DNA of 64,000 bases from Congeria kusceri (taxonomy: Eukaryota; Mollusca; Bivalvia; Myida; Dreissenidae), in the NCBI GenBank assembly GCA_027627225.1, contig CM051029.1, positions 71,100,578 to 71,164,577 of the forward strand. The letters run 5' to 3'. The translations under genes were made by a program, and so were the position numbers. Shown here piece after piece: positions 37,115-47,923 of the stretch. Within the stretch, counting starts at the first letter, position 1; every line of letters starts with the position of its first letter. A model generated the notes under the pieces. The model saw only the letters and a program-made list of their open reading frames with translations. It was not told the DNA's origin and did not search any database.

Positions 37115-38045
37115 TTCTTTAGTGTGAGGTTTTGTATGCATTTTACCGGTTTAAACCCCAATGCTTTGCATATCCGTTCCAAGACGGTGACCCCAGTATT
37201 AATCATGTTTAGGTCACCAGCGCACAAAGTACTCAATGTTGAGCTATTCTGGTCAGTCACCGTCCGTCGTCGTACGTCCTCGTCGTCCGTTGTCGTCGTC
37301 AACAATTTACTTAAACAACTTCTTCTCTGAAACTGCTTGGCGGATTTAAACCCAATTTGGCAGAAATGTTCCTGGGATGGTCCTTTAAAAATGCCTTTAA
37401 TTCATTTGAATATATGGAAAACTCAGGTTGCCATGGCAACAAAAAGCTTAGCAAAAGGAAAACTTTACAAATCTTCTTGTCAGAAACCACTGGCTGGATT
37501 TGAAAATAGATTTCACAGAAAAGTTCCTTGGGTAAACATCTACTAAATTTCTTCAAATCATTTTGATTTGATGAAAAACATGGCCCCCAGGGATCGCGAC
37601 AGGTTTCTTTAAATGGCCATATGGAAACCAATGGCTGAATTTCAAAATAAATTTCCTACAAATGTTCCTCGGGTGACCGTCTCCTAAACTGATTTAAATT
37701 ATTTTGATTTGCTGAAATCATGGCCGCAACGGGGTGGGAATTGCTATATATTGCTATATTGAAAACTTTTAAAATATTTTTTATCTGAAAGCACATGCTT
37801 GTTTTCAAATCAATTTCACAGAAATATTGCGTGCATGACCCTTTACAGAAGTCCTTGAAATTACTTTGATTCATTAAAACATGTCTGCCAGGGGTCGGGA
37901 TACTTTCTGTCTATGGCAAATTGAAAACTTTTAAAATCTTCTTGTCTATAACCACTGGTGCAATGTGCCTTGGGTGACTTTATACCAAATACCTTCAAAT
38001 TATTTTTTTGGCTAAAAACAAGTGACTTATCCTTGATGTTCATTG
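37115..38045. repeat. Dispersed repeat with internal period of roughly 150-170 bp
   Basis: It begins with a CGTCGT-rich patch (37260-37305, GTCCGTCGTCGTACGTCC). It then holds at least four degenerate units, each with a TTCACAGAAA or TTGGCAGAAA-like start, a TTCCT(T/G)GG(G/A)T core (near 37370, 37525, 37665, 37825), a TTTGATTTG stretch and an ACATGGCC or ACATGTCTGCCAGGGGTCGG end. Short frames across it on both strands are by-products. I recall similar repeats from bivalve genomes, but the class is not certain. Confidence 0.5.
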
Positions 38046-38049
38046 TCAA

Positions 38050-39000
38050 CATTTTACTTGACACATATTAGAAGACGCTATTAAATTGTCACAAGTCAGT
38101 TATGATTAATTTGATTCAGGTGATCGATCCAGGACCATTTGACACTCATGTAATGTTTTGTGTTGTCTTGTGCGTATTGTCCTGTGTTGTATAGCCAATT
38201 GTCACTTGCCTTATATAAAGGACCAGCGGATTTGAATAAGGGTCTCAGTCCTCATGATGTCCCTGAAGTTTCATTATTCTTATATTTCATCAAACTCAAC
38301 TGAAGGAACGTAGAAGTGGGTCACTCAAAGATAAAAAGAATTATATTTTTTAATGAAATCCATCCAGTGTGTTTTGACAATCAGATTTTAGTATTAGAAC
38401 ATTAAGGTTTCCGTCATGGCAAAATGAGTTTTCCATATATTCCATTGAATTGTAGAATACTTTGGTAATTGACTTCCTGTCAACATCCACGAAGCGATTT
38501 CGGAGAAGTTACTTTCATGGAAAGTATCTTTGATTGTTTTCATGTCCACCGTTAATTAACATATTTTAAGTTTAGTTATTGAATGTTTAGAAAGTTTGAT
38601 GAGATGTCTTATTGTTATAAACCAGTAGTGTTGTTGACATCAATCGACGTCGGTATGCTGAACTATATTTTATTCTACTTAACCCTTACAAATTATGTTT
38701 GTGCAGTTATAAATTCAGGTTTATTCGCTTATCCCGCGCGTAATGCTCTAATAATATCAGCTAAGATAAAACGATAAGCCATTCATCTTAATCACAAGGA
38801 ATTCACTTTTAATTCAAATCTTCCGCTTAGTTCCATACCAACCAAACAATTTGACAGCTGTTCGAACTCGAATTTCACCTGAGCTATCTAATCTCAGTAT
38901 GATATTCAGTTATATTTTAGCTGCTGTCGCTTGTGAAATTGGTTCATAACTGTATGCCACTTATTCAACTATTAGGACTTAGATTGATTCAGGAAAAGAA
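38050..39000. other. Upstream region of LRR gene D
   Basis: No frame of note. A TATA-like TTATATAAAG lies at 38212-38221, about 790 bp before the start codon of gene D; whether it is used is unknown. The conserved module seen upstream of A, B and C was not found here. Confidence 0.3.
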
Positions 39001-39007
39001 GTGGAAA

Positions 39008-40530
39008 ATGGTTAGTGTAGTTTTGTTCATTTTATTGACAGTGGATTGAACTTTCTTGATCCAATGATGACCATATTTGTTTAAATGTAATGCAATAACG
39101 ATGACATTAACTTTTGTCTTCAGGTTTTTATCCGATGTCTTGTGGTTTGCATGTCGATTCTATGCGCATACGGACAATCACCAGCGTGCCCCAACACGAC
39201 TGTGTGCAGTTGTTCGGACCAGATCATTGAATGCCACGACAGAGGTTTAACTACCGTTCCTGTTTTCCAGTCAGTCAGCCACGTCTATACGAAACTGAAT
39301 TTACAAAACAATTACATTGACACAATACCTGCCGACGCCTTCAAAAACATTCCGTTTATGTCGACTGTCTTGCTCAACAACAATAGCATACATACTATCG
39401 ACCAAGATGCGTTTCGAGGGGTGGAGGCAAGGATTACACATATCGATCTGGCGAACAACAATTTGACAAGCTTCCCTTCAGCGGTCGGTAAACTAAGTAC
39501 TATATTGGATATTGATGTGTCCAACAATCCGATTTATGCGAATAGTTTCGATGAACATACAATGTATGAAATCGGGGACACGTTAACCGCGTTGCACTTT
39601 GGTTCGGATGTTCTTCGTCAATGGCCCGTGACCCTGCGACATCTGCAAACCTTGCAATTGTTAAACGTAACGGGCGGTTCATTTTATACATTGCCTCCTA
39701 CGGCGTTTCATGGCTTTGAAGGGACACTAACAACTCTGTCAATACAGCATACGCAGTTGATTGCACTTCCGTTTGCATTATCAAAACTTCGTTTCCTTGA
39801 CCGGCTGTACTTCGACCACAACCATGCAATCGGAGACTCCGGAATTCTGATTACGTCCTTGAGCAACGACACTCTTACAAATCTTAGGTTCGTGTCGCTA
39901 GTTGACGACAATCTTACATACTTCCCTTCACTGTTACGCTTTCTGCGCAATGTGAATACTCTTATTCTGGATTCCAACAGATTGGCCTTCGTGAGCGACT
40001 CGTCAGTAGCTGTTGCTGTTGGAACAGCAATAAACAACTTGAGTCTACGCAATTGCTCACTGTCCAGAGTGCCAGGTGCTTTGTCAAAGTTGACTAACCT
40101 AACAACCCTCGACCTTACGGACAACCAGATTCGTAGTTTTGAAAACAGCGATTTTGATAATATGGGAAGGCTTAAGAATCTGATTGTCACAAGAAATCCG
40201 CTAGAATTCATTGCCAACGAAACATTTAAGGACCTGAGGTGTCTTCAACAGCTTGACATCATGGACTCAAATATCAAGACCATGCCTGAAGCAATCCGAT
40301 TTCTAAGGAACCTTACTACCCTTACCCTGCCACTAGACAAGATTGAATGTACGTGCAACATCGTCTGGCTGAAACAGTTCATGGAGATCTGCAACACAAA
40401 CCTGAGGATAGCCGGGTCCTGCGAGACGATAGATTCTAATGTGGCCGAGTATTTGAAGGCCCACATCCCCAACTGCCCCAACTACTCGAGTCACACCCAG
40501 TGTGTTAGTTCCACGTGCTCCATTAGGTAG
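39008..40530 (+). CDS. LRR gene D: intact secreted LRRNT-LRR-LRRCT protein
   Basis: Predicted secreted protein of 469 residues. The ATG at 39008-39010 is the last codon of its exon, meeting the donor GTTAGT. The coding body starts at 39124 after TTGTCTTCAG and continues VFIRCLVVCMSILCAYGQ, so M plus this sequence forms the signal peptide. An LRRNT (ACPNTTVCSCSDQIIEC), about 14 LRRs and an LRRCT with CTCNIVWLKQF follow. It keeps the family marks RQWPVTL and DSGIL. The C-terminus adds a Cys-containing tail, with CVSSTC four residues from the end, instead of stopping at the LRRCT as C does. The frame has no lesions. AATAAA at 40696. More divergent from A-C than those are from each other. No anchor; ligand unknown. 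The one-codon leader exon is inferred by analogy with A-C. Confidence 0.8.
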
Positions 40531-40946
40531 CTCGACCACAAAGAATCAATAATACGTTAATTGTACTTGACATTTTAGAAATACAGGCAAAATAGAAACC
40601 TTGTATACAGTTTAGATATAGTGTAGTCTGTTCCTACCACAAGCAAAAGCTGCACTGATTGATGATCGTGTACTGTACCAGTTATAATGTTTAGAAATAA
40701 ACTATACGAACACTTTTATTTTACATGTTTGGACCATTTCTTCTTATTAAAGTAGATGTGTAAATGTGTTTTCTTCCTGTTGCAAGTCAGGCTATCAAGC
40801 GGATTTTAATACGTATATGCTAAAAAACCATTTATAAAATAATACTAGTACTTGTAGTATATGGTATTGATAATATTCCTGTATAAGTGGCATCCTACGA
40901 CTAAGATGAAACTACGTGGTTTCGAGATAACACATTTTAGACAAAA

Positions 40947-43075
40947 ATGATAAGAAATCTAGATTTCATCACATTTGGCAGAATGATCATTTTGGTAGGT
41001 TGCATTTTATTTTGCTATGTTTCATTATTTTATTGATCTTGATTTGGTTATCTGTAAAGGAAATACATGACAACTGCACGTCTCCAAACACATTTTTACA
41101 ACTTGTTAACATTAGTTTTGAATTGATTTTTTGTTTTAACATAACATATTCCATATACGCAGTTACAATACAAATGCATTATTATAATATCGTATTTCAT
41201 ATATTATAATATCTTATTTCAAATATTATTATCATTGCTAGTAATAGCTCCGGGGAGTTATCGAGACACTTGCCCGATAATCGGTGGTCATAAATGTGCC
41301 TGTACTGTTGATAAAATATCATGCGACAACCAACAACTAACGGCGATTCCAACGTTTACTACGATAGGATCAACAATGAAAATTTTAGACGTTAGCAATA
41401 ACAGTTTAAATAGCATACCCGACAATGCCTTTGCTGCATTAAATGTAACTGAGGTTGATCTTTCCAGCAATTTAATAAACACTGTTCATGGCAGAGCGTT
41501 TTCTGGAATAACGACTACTCTACAGAAGCTCAATTTAGCGAACAATGTTCTTAGTTCACTCCAATCCGCAATCGGCCTCTTAGAGAAATTAATTGAAATT
41601 GACCTAAGGTGGAACCCAATACCGGGATATACACCCGGTCATGCAGGTCATGGTACCGATGGTCTAACTGACGCCGTAATGAAGCAAATAGGCGATTCCT
41701 CACTACTTTCAAGTTCGGCTCTAGCATTATCAACTCGTGGCCGCAAAGTCTGTCTCATTTGAATCGATTAAAGGAATTGGTTGTCGCTGGCGTTAACATT
41801 CCCTACTGGCCTCCCAGTGCATTTCATGGATTTGAAAGGACATTGACAAAGCTCACCATTGAGAATGTTCCTGTAGGGTCCGTGCCATATGCAATCGCAA
41901 GTCTTACTCTTTTGGAAGAGCTTCATCTTGACAACCTCCAGTACCCATTCGGTGATGCAAGTTTGGTGTCTCTTCCTTTTCAAGCAATTGGGGGTACCCT
42001 CAAGGTACTCAGCCTTAAGAATGACAGCCTTACTACATTCCCGGAAGGCATCCAACAACTGCATTCTCTGAACAGTCTGACTCTCGACGGAAACCATCTG
42101 GAGTTCGTTAGCGACGAGGCAATCAAGCTTCTACAGCTAGCCAACGTAACTATGTTGAGCCTTAAGGACTGCGATCTGAAGCGTGTTCCAGGTGTAATTT
42201 CAGACCTCAGAAATCTGCAGGAGCTGCATTTGTTTAACAACCAAATTAGAAGTATAGAGAGTACGGATCTGCAGAATCTTTTTCAACTACGCGAACTGGA
42301 CATGGACGGAAACCCTTTACTTTATATCTCCGATAACTCGCTATGCGGACTGAATAACCTTTTGGTATAATAATGCTTTTATATATTTCCAGTATTTGTA
42401 ATATAAAACGCGTATGAAACTTTTCAAAATTCAAACCCTATGTAATCAAATACATGCGTAAAACCGTTTACCATTCCGTATGTTTTATCGTTGGTTATTT
42501 AGAATTTTAGCCTGGAGAACACATTCCTAACCGAGATATCCCAAGCCTTTAAGAACCTTAGAAAGCTCGAACACTTGAGTCTGGTAAATGCGAGAATCGA
42601 CTGCACGTGTGACATGACCTGGGTGAAATCATGGATGGATAAATGCCAAGTTAACGAGAAACATCTAGAGATCCTGGTATATAGCTTCGTTGTGTTCTTT
42701 TTCTTTAATGATGGAGATTATAAGTATATATGTTTTAAACTGCAACTAATGTATTCATACTAAATATATATTCAAATAGCATACGAAACGTGTACTTAAT
42801 ATCGGATGCATATGTTGAACAGTTATTTTTATTTCCCTCATGCAACATTGTGTATTACGTAAATGGAACGTAAGGACAATTATATGCTCGTGGTGTGCAA
42901 TTTGGGCGTCAGTTCACGTACAATTCTTTCCTGTCCACTGATTTTTCTTTAGGGCGACTGTGAAACCGTAGATTGGGACATCACAAGATACGCCAACACT
43001 CGCTTAACAAGTTGCCCTGGCTACAACGTCGACAATAAAGCGTTCACGTGCACAGGCACGTGTGTGGAGCATTAG
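40947..43075 (+). pseudogene. LRR gene E: four-exon secreted LRR gene with splice and frame lesions
   Basis: Leader exon: ATG at 40947 (or 40983), encoding up to RMIIL, donor GTAGGT at 40995. The body resumes with ILLSLLVIAPGS from 41223, but the bases at the expected acceptor read CAA where A-C have CAG. LRRNT follows (CPIIGGHKCAC). Near 41697 a base appears lost: the frame must shift to continue as TFKFGSSIINSWPQSL. Exon 2 ends at 42364 (donor GTATAA), exon 3 is 42503-42676 (58 codons, phase 0 both sides, with CTCDMTW of the LRRCT), and exon 4 is 42953-43075, ending CTGTCVEH. These two extra introns are absent from A-D and F. AATAAA at 43152. With both lesions it is probably a pseudogene; a sequencing error could explain the single missing base. 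Confidence 0.75.
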
Positions 43076-43503
43076 TTACGACCACCCTCTCTAGTGGCGT
43101 GTTAAGCTCAGTCACTGCGCGGATGCATAATTTGCATTGAAAATTGTACTAAATAAAATTGCACCCTACCGCTACAAGCCTTTCATTATTAAAACCTTTG
43201 TTTCAAAAATATGCTCCATCTCAACAAACCATTTTTATATTTGTATTTAAAACCATTCCGGTATATAACTTCGCAATGAAGTAATACCGTTTTTGTTTAC
43301 AAACATATGGAGTAGATTTCATTAAATTTACAAATACCAAGAAATGCACACACGTATTGGGATTGATTGCAGTATGTGATGATAAAACATATACATGTGT
43401 TATGTAAATAATAATACTCGTTAAAATTGAATACCCTCGTTATATTTGTACGTAAGAGTAATTTGTACCAAAGCTAGCGATTCGTTTGCTGCATTGGAAT
43501 AGT

Positions 43504-43800
43504 TAAAGGGACTATGTCATCGAAAAGGACCTCAAGGAGCAACGTCTTAAAACATCTGAAATTAAGATATGAATGCTGGGACTCAATACCGGTTAAACAG
43601 GGTATATATAGTGAAAAAAGAGAGTACGCATTCTGAGCTAAAAATCAATTTATTATAGTGGTCGTGTTTGTTTGGCCCTTTTCATGTTTACGCTTTGACG
43701 TCAGAATTGTGGGCATTTTGTATAACCATAGTTAACACACTATTCTTTACCAAGCAAAATGGCGCAGTCGATACCCACTTGGGGTTTTAATTTTTCCGAA
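43504..43800 (+). repeat. tRNA-cored repeat family, opposite orientation
   Basis: It is the reverse-complement orientation of the family at 44.1-44.4 kb: AGGGACTATGTCATCGAAAA at its start, then GCATTCTGAG, CGTGTTTGTTTGGCCC, GTTTACGCTTTGACGTCAGA and a shortened tRNA-like end, ATGGCGCAGTCGATACCCAC, in which A- and B-box remnants are fused by deletion. The ATGGCGCAG here is tRNA-derived and not a start codon. Confidence 0.6.
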
Positions 43801-43935
43801 CTTTTTTGCTAATTTGTTGTTATCAAATATCTCATTGTGTATTATATCATATATAAGTTATGTAATGCAAATGTCTTAGTATAGCTTATTGTATCATATT
43901 ATATTATTTATAGTGCAATAGGAAGCCATTATTTA

Positions 43936-44430
43936 AGGGACTATGTCAACGAAAAAGTGATCTCATTCAGCAATTTTAATGTTATTATTTTAAAGAAATC
44001 AGCAAAACAACGGCGTATACAATGAATAACGCACGAATAATTTCCTACATTATGAGAATTTTATAAAAAAAACAATAAAGAAAAATACTTGAAAAAATAA
44101 AACCGAGAGTGGGTATCGAGCTCACGACGACGGAGTCTTACGAACAAATGACAGAAGACAGCACTGTAACCAACTGCGCTATTCTGACTTGTGAAATACT
44201 ATGAATATATAAAATACCCACAAATCTGACTTCAAAGTGTAAACAAGCAAAGGGCCAAACAAACACGATTTAAACTGTATAATGATTTTTTTTCTCAGAA
44301 TGCATAAACTTTTTTTTCCATTATATGTACATTATTTTAACCTTGATTAAATCTCAATATTAATATTACATTTTCAGATTGTTGACTGCAGTTGCCCCTT
44401 TGGGCCCTTTTCGTTGACATGGTCCCTTTA
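43936..44430 (-). repeat. Repeat with inverted termini and tRNA-like core
   Basis: The ends are AGGGACTATGTCAACGAAAA at about 43938 and the inverse TTTTCGTTGACATGGTCCCT at about 44409-44428. On the minus strand the middle contains TAGCGCAGTTGGTT (A-box, 44168-44181) and GAGCTCGATAC (B-box, 44113-44123) at tRNA-like spacing. No transposase. It could be a tRNA-derived SINE joined to an inverted copy of its own tail, or a true TIR element that captured a tRNA. Confidence 0.6.
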
Positions 44431-44439
44431 ATGTCCAAT

Positions 44440-45415
44440 AGCCATAGCGTTATCAAGTGGAATAGAAAACCTCAAAACCTCTACCGCAAAATTACAAAAT
44501 TACACATTGAAAAATTAAATTGAGTACATCTATAATTAAATATAATTAAATCGTATCTGCAAATATAATTTTTAAGTTTCGCTTTTGCATATTATTCCTC
44601 ACTCTGTAATAACAAATAACAAGTTATGTAGACGATGTAAAAGAAAGGGCCTCAAGGATGCAATATAAACGTTTCCTGAACATTTTTATTGCAAAGTAGG
44701 AAATCGCTGATGGTCAGAACGCTGTACTTAATTATCTTTTGTTCTTACGGCTTCGACACACATTTGTTGTTTTCAACATTTTATCGGTTTTCTTGGATTT
44801 ATCTAAAATCTCATAATATAGTATGATCTTTTTTTGTAATAGTTTCATCATATTATATCATGGACGTTGATTGTGGATTTAGGGTATTACTTTTCCGCAC
44901 TTACAGTCTCTTGAATAACCTTTCTTCTCTTGCGTAGTTTGTCAGACTGTTAAAATGTCATTAAAATCGACCACCGCGATTTGTCAGAACTAACATGTGT
45001 TGACTTCATCAGTTACCTTTAATAAAATTTGAAAACAGGGACATGTAGCTTTTTCTCGTCGAACTGATTCAAATTCAAATTCCAGATCGAGGGCAACGTT
45101 TCATAACATAATTTCGTGACTACGTTGATAAGACTTGGCCTCAGAGGTGACATTCAGACATTTATCTTGGGTCACATGGATCAGGAAGTTTTAATAATAC
45201 AGCAACATGGCTATTCAGGACACATAACGACTCTTGTACACGTTTGATAAGAGTGTTTTCGTCTCATGTAATCAATTCCTGTTGTCTTCAACCTATTTTC
45301 TCCTGATAAAACATGAACCGTTATATGACACAGCCGGCACAATTTTACTGTTGATAAGTAACTATTGCAATCTTAGGTGAGCCACAAGTGAAGCATTAGA
45401 ACAATAGGTGCAGTG
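44440..45415. other. Intergenic, nothing recognised
   Basis: No gene, RNA gene or further repeat recognised between the tRNA-cored repeats and the fold-back MITE. Confidence 0.5.
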
Positions 45416-45422
45416 AAACATT

Positions 45423-45668
45423 ATATATGGCGTGTCGTGGGAAACGCTGGCATAATGCATGTGCGTAAAGTGTCGTCCCGGATTAGCCTGTGTAGTCCAG
45501 GACGGAACTTTCCGCTTTTATAGTATTTTCTGTTTTAATGAAGTCTCTTCTTCACTGTATGAGGAAAGTGCCGTCCTAGATTAGTCGGTGCGAACTGAAC
45601 AGGCTAATCCGGGTCGACACTTTACGCACATGTATTAAGCCCGGTTTTCCCACGACACGCCACATATA
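45423..45668. mobile_element. Full-length fold-back MITE
   Basis: Left and right arms of about 75 bases are inverted: GGCGTGTCGTGGGAAA with TTTTCCCACGACACGCC, and GTGCGTAAAGTGTCG with CGACACTTTACGCAC, then GGATTAGCCTGTG with the inverse CAGGCTAATCC. The centre is CCGCTTTTATAGTATTTTCT-like. A second, truncated copy is at 8347-8514. No coding capacity; non-autonomous DNA element. Confidence 0.8.
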
Positions 45669-46378
45669 CACACGGTCGTAACAGCGTTTGCTTGACAGAA
45701 CATACCCTATTTACCGGCAGTTAATCCATCCTCCGAAGGAAATGATCTTTTTGTGATGCTGTTGTTTGACAGATGACGAACTATAAAATGAGTTTGCTCC
45801 TTACTTACAAACAAATGTTTAAGAAGGTTTATGAAAAGTGTTCTGCAAGGCTCCGTGCAAATTCGTTGTTTAATATAATAGCTCAGGAATAATGAAACAC
45901 TGCCTCGCAACTGATTCCCACTGGATGATATACATATTTGTTTAAAGATACTGTTGTGGCGGACCTCATTACATTTATTCAATTGCAAAACTATTATTTG
46001 AACGAAGATCAACATCAAGAAGTGCTTCGTCTATGTATTTATCATGCATTAGTTATTTTACTAATGTTTATTTATATTTAAATTGTATTTGCACTATTTG
46101 GAAACAACATAATGCATTTGAAAAACAAAACGACTGCAAGTATTTCGTAACATTCAAATATAAAAGTTTTGAAATATACTAAAAGTACTCAAACTTAGAT
46201 TGTCTCAAGGACGTCTGTTTGACCCGACGTTATATTTAGAACGAGCTTATCAATAGGTCAGATAACACACACTCACAGATGTCAATTTTGAATCTCTTCT
46301 TGTTACTGGTGAAAGATCCCTTCCCAGAGGTAGAACATAGATACAATCTTAATTTGTCGTTTCAGTACGGGACAAATA

Positions 46379-46443
46379 GAACGGGGGAACGTTTGGGAAA
46401 TCACATGTGCTGAACGGGGGAACGTTTGGGAAATCACCTGTAC
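46379..46443. repeat. 33-bp direct tandem duplication
   Basis: Two adjacent copies of a unit starting GAACGGGGGAACGTTTGGGA, at 46379 and 46412, nearly identical. No coding significance seen. Confidence 0.8.
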
Positions 46444-46721
46444 TCTGGTCATAGAAAATGTCCGTTTGCATAAAGTAAGATACACATTTAAACAAGAGTT
46501 TTTATTATTTTGCTCTACGTGTTAATGCAAAAAAAATAAATTGATACAATCGTTAAGACAAAAACAAAGACAAAACATGGTTGAAGTTGTACAGTCACTC
46601 CTGTAAAATCGCATACTCTAATGAAAACTCCCTAGGAATGCAACGTATATCAATGGTACTCATGCGCGTAACTGTCCATCATGTACATTTCATTCTTATA
46701 TATAATACTACTGCAAAAATA

Positions 46722-46757
46722 TTGATGATAATGACGATAATAATAATAATAGTAAAA

Positions 46758-46789
<32 letters not shown>

Positions 46790-46810
46790 CATCATCATCA
46801 TCATCATCAT
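46722..46810. repeat. Compound ATA/ATC microsatellite
   Basis: A run of AAT/ATA units switches to ATC units near 46788. The isoleucine-rich frame over it is an artefact. Confidence 0.9.
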
Positions 46811-46849
46811 ATGTAATTATGTTGATATCGTTATAATTGGCACTGTTTC

Positions 46850-47880
46850 GTAAATATGATCTGCTTAAGAAATCCTGTAGTTGTCTAAATTAATTAAGCG
46901 AATATTTATAAAACTATACAATGCCAAATTTACAATATTTGTTGCAGTTGTAGAGTTCAACGTCTAATTGAGTAACTTTTCTTATGATAAATGTGACGTT
47001 TGCGACCAGCTTGGAATGAGGTTATCTGAAGGTCTACGATAAACACTCACACATGGCATGACTTGATGGACTGTTTATTTGGATAAGCATATTCACAATC
47101 CAGCTGAACCAGAGTATGTAAGTGCTCTTAAACATTTCTTCCGGGTAGATAAATATCTATCTCCTGTCTATACTGAACGTAGCATGATGAGGACAAGTAA
47201 TTTATATAATATATATTTACTGGACTGCCTTTCCCAAATAACAAACTGTTAAAGTACAGATATTTTGGACAAAACTATTAATAATAAAAGAGATGGTTGC
47301 TATGGCAATCAAACAAGAAATCATAGAAAAAAATCCTTATACAAATAACCCAATCAAGAATATTTTTCGTTGATTGTTTTCAAGATTTACACAATTATTT
47401 GAACTATCTTTATCATAATCCTGACTTTCTCATAAAATCACGTGCATCAACTTTAACGTCAGTTTTCTTGAAACTAGACAGGCCGCAATTGAGATAAAAA
47501 ATCTAATGGTCTGCCGCACATTTCATTCAATCTACAATATTTTTGCAATAACATATGATTTATATGCAATATAAAAGGAATATGTGTGCGCAATATGTTA
47601 CAATATAGACAAACAGAGTTGATAGTGCTTATCGATCCAACTTTGATTCAGTCGGTGGAAATATTGTAATGAACTTTCCAAAACATGTTTTTATTTGTTT
47701 ATTATGCAAATAATAAATATGTTTTGAACTCATTTAAATTATTTCTAATTACATATTCATTCAACAACTCAGAGGAGCAAGTAGAGGACGTGGATAGCTC
47801 GTTAATTGTCGAAAAGTAATTATTCCAATCCAGAAGGGTTTCTTAATATGCATATTTCCTTTAGAGAAATTTGAAATCTA
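46850..47880. other. Upstream region of LRR gene F
   Basis: No gene recognised and no copy of the A/B/C upstream module found. A CATTTACAG acceptor at about 47891-47899 lies 24 bases before the start codon, implying at least one untranslated exon somewhere in this stretch. Confidence 0.4.
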
Positions 47881-47923
47881 GAACACATATCATTTACAGA
47901 AACTTGCGTATACACAGGAAACG

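Noticed and set aside
39312..40481. Several antisense frames across LRR gene D
   Set aside because: Shadows of the sense coding sequence; the sense frame has LRR periodicity and caps.
45707..46018. 103-codon minus-strand frame with mixed composition
   Set aside because: Looks partly protein-like, but no family, start or splice context could be supported.
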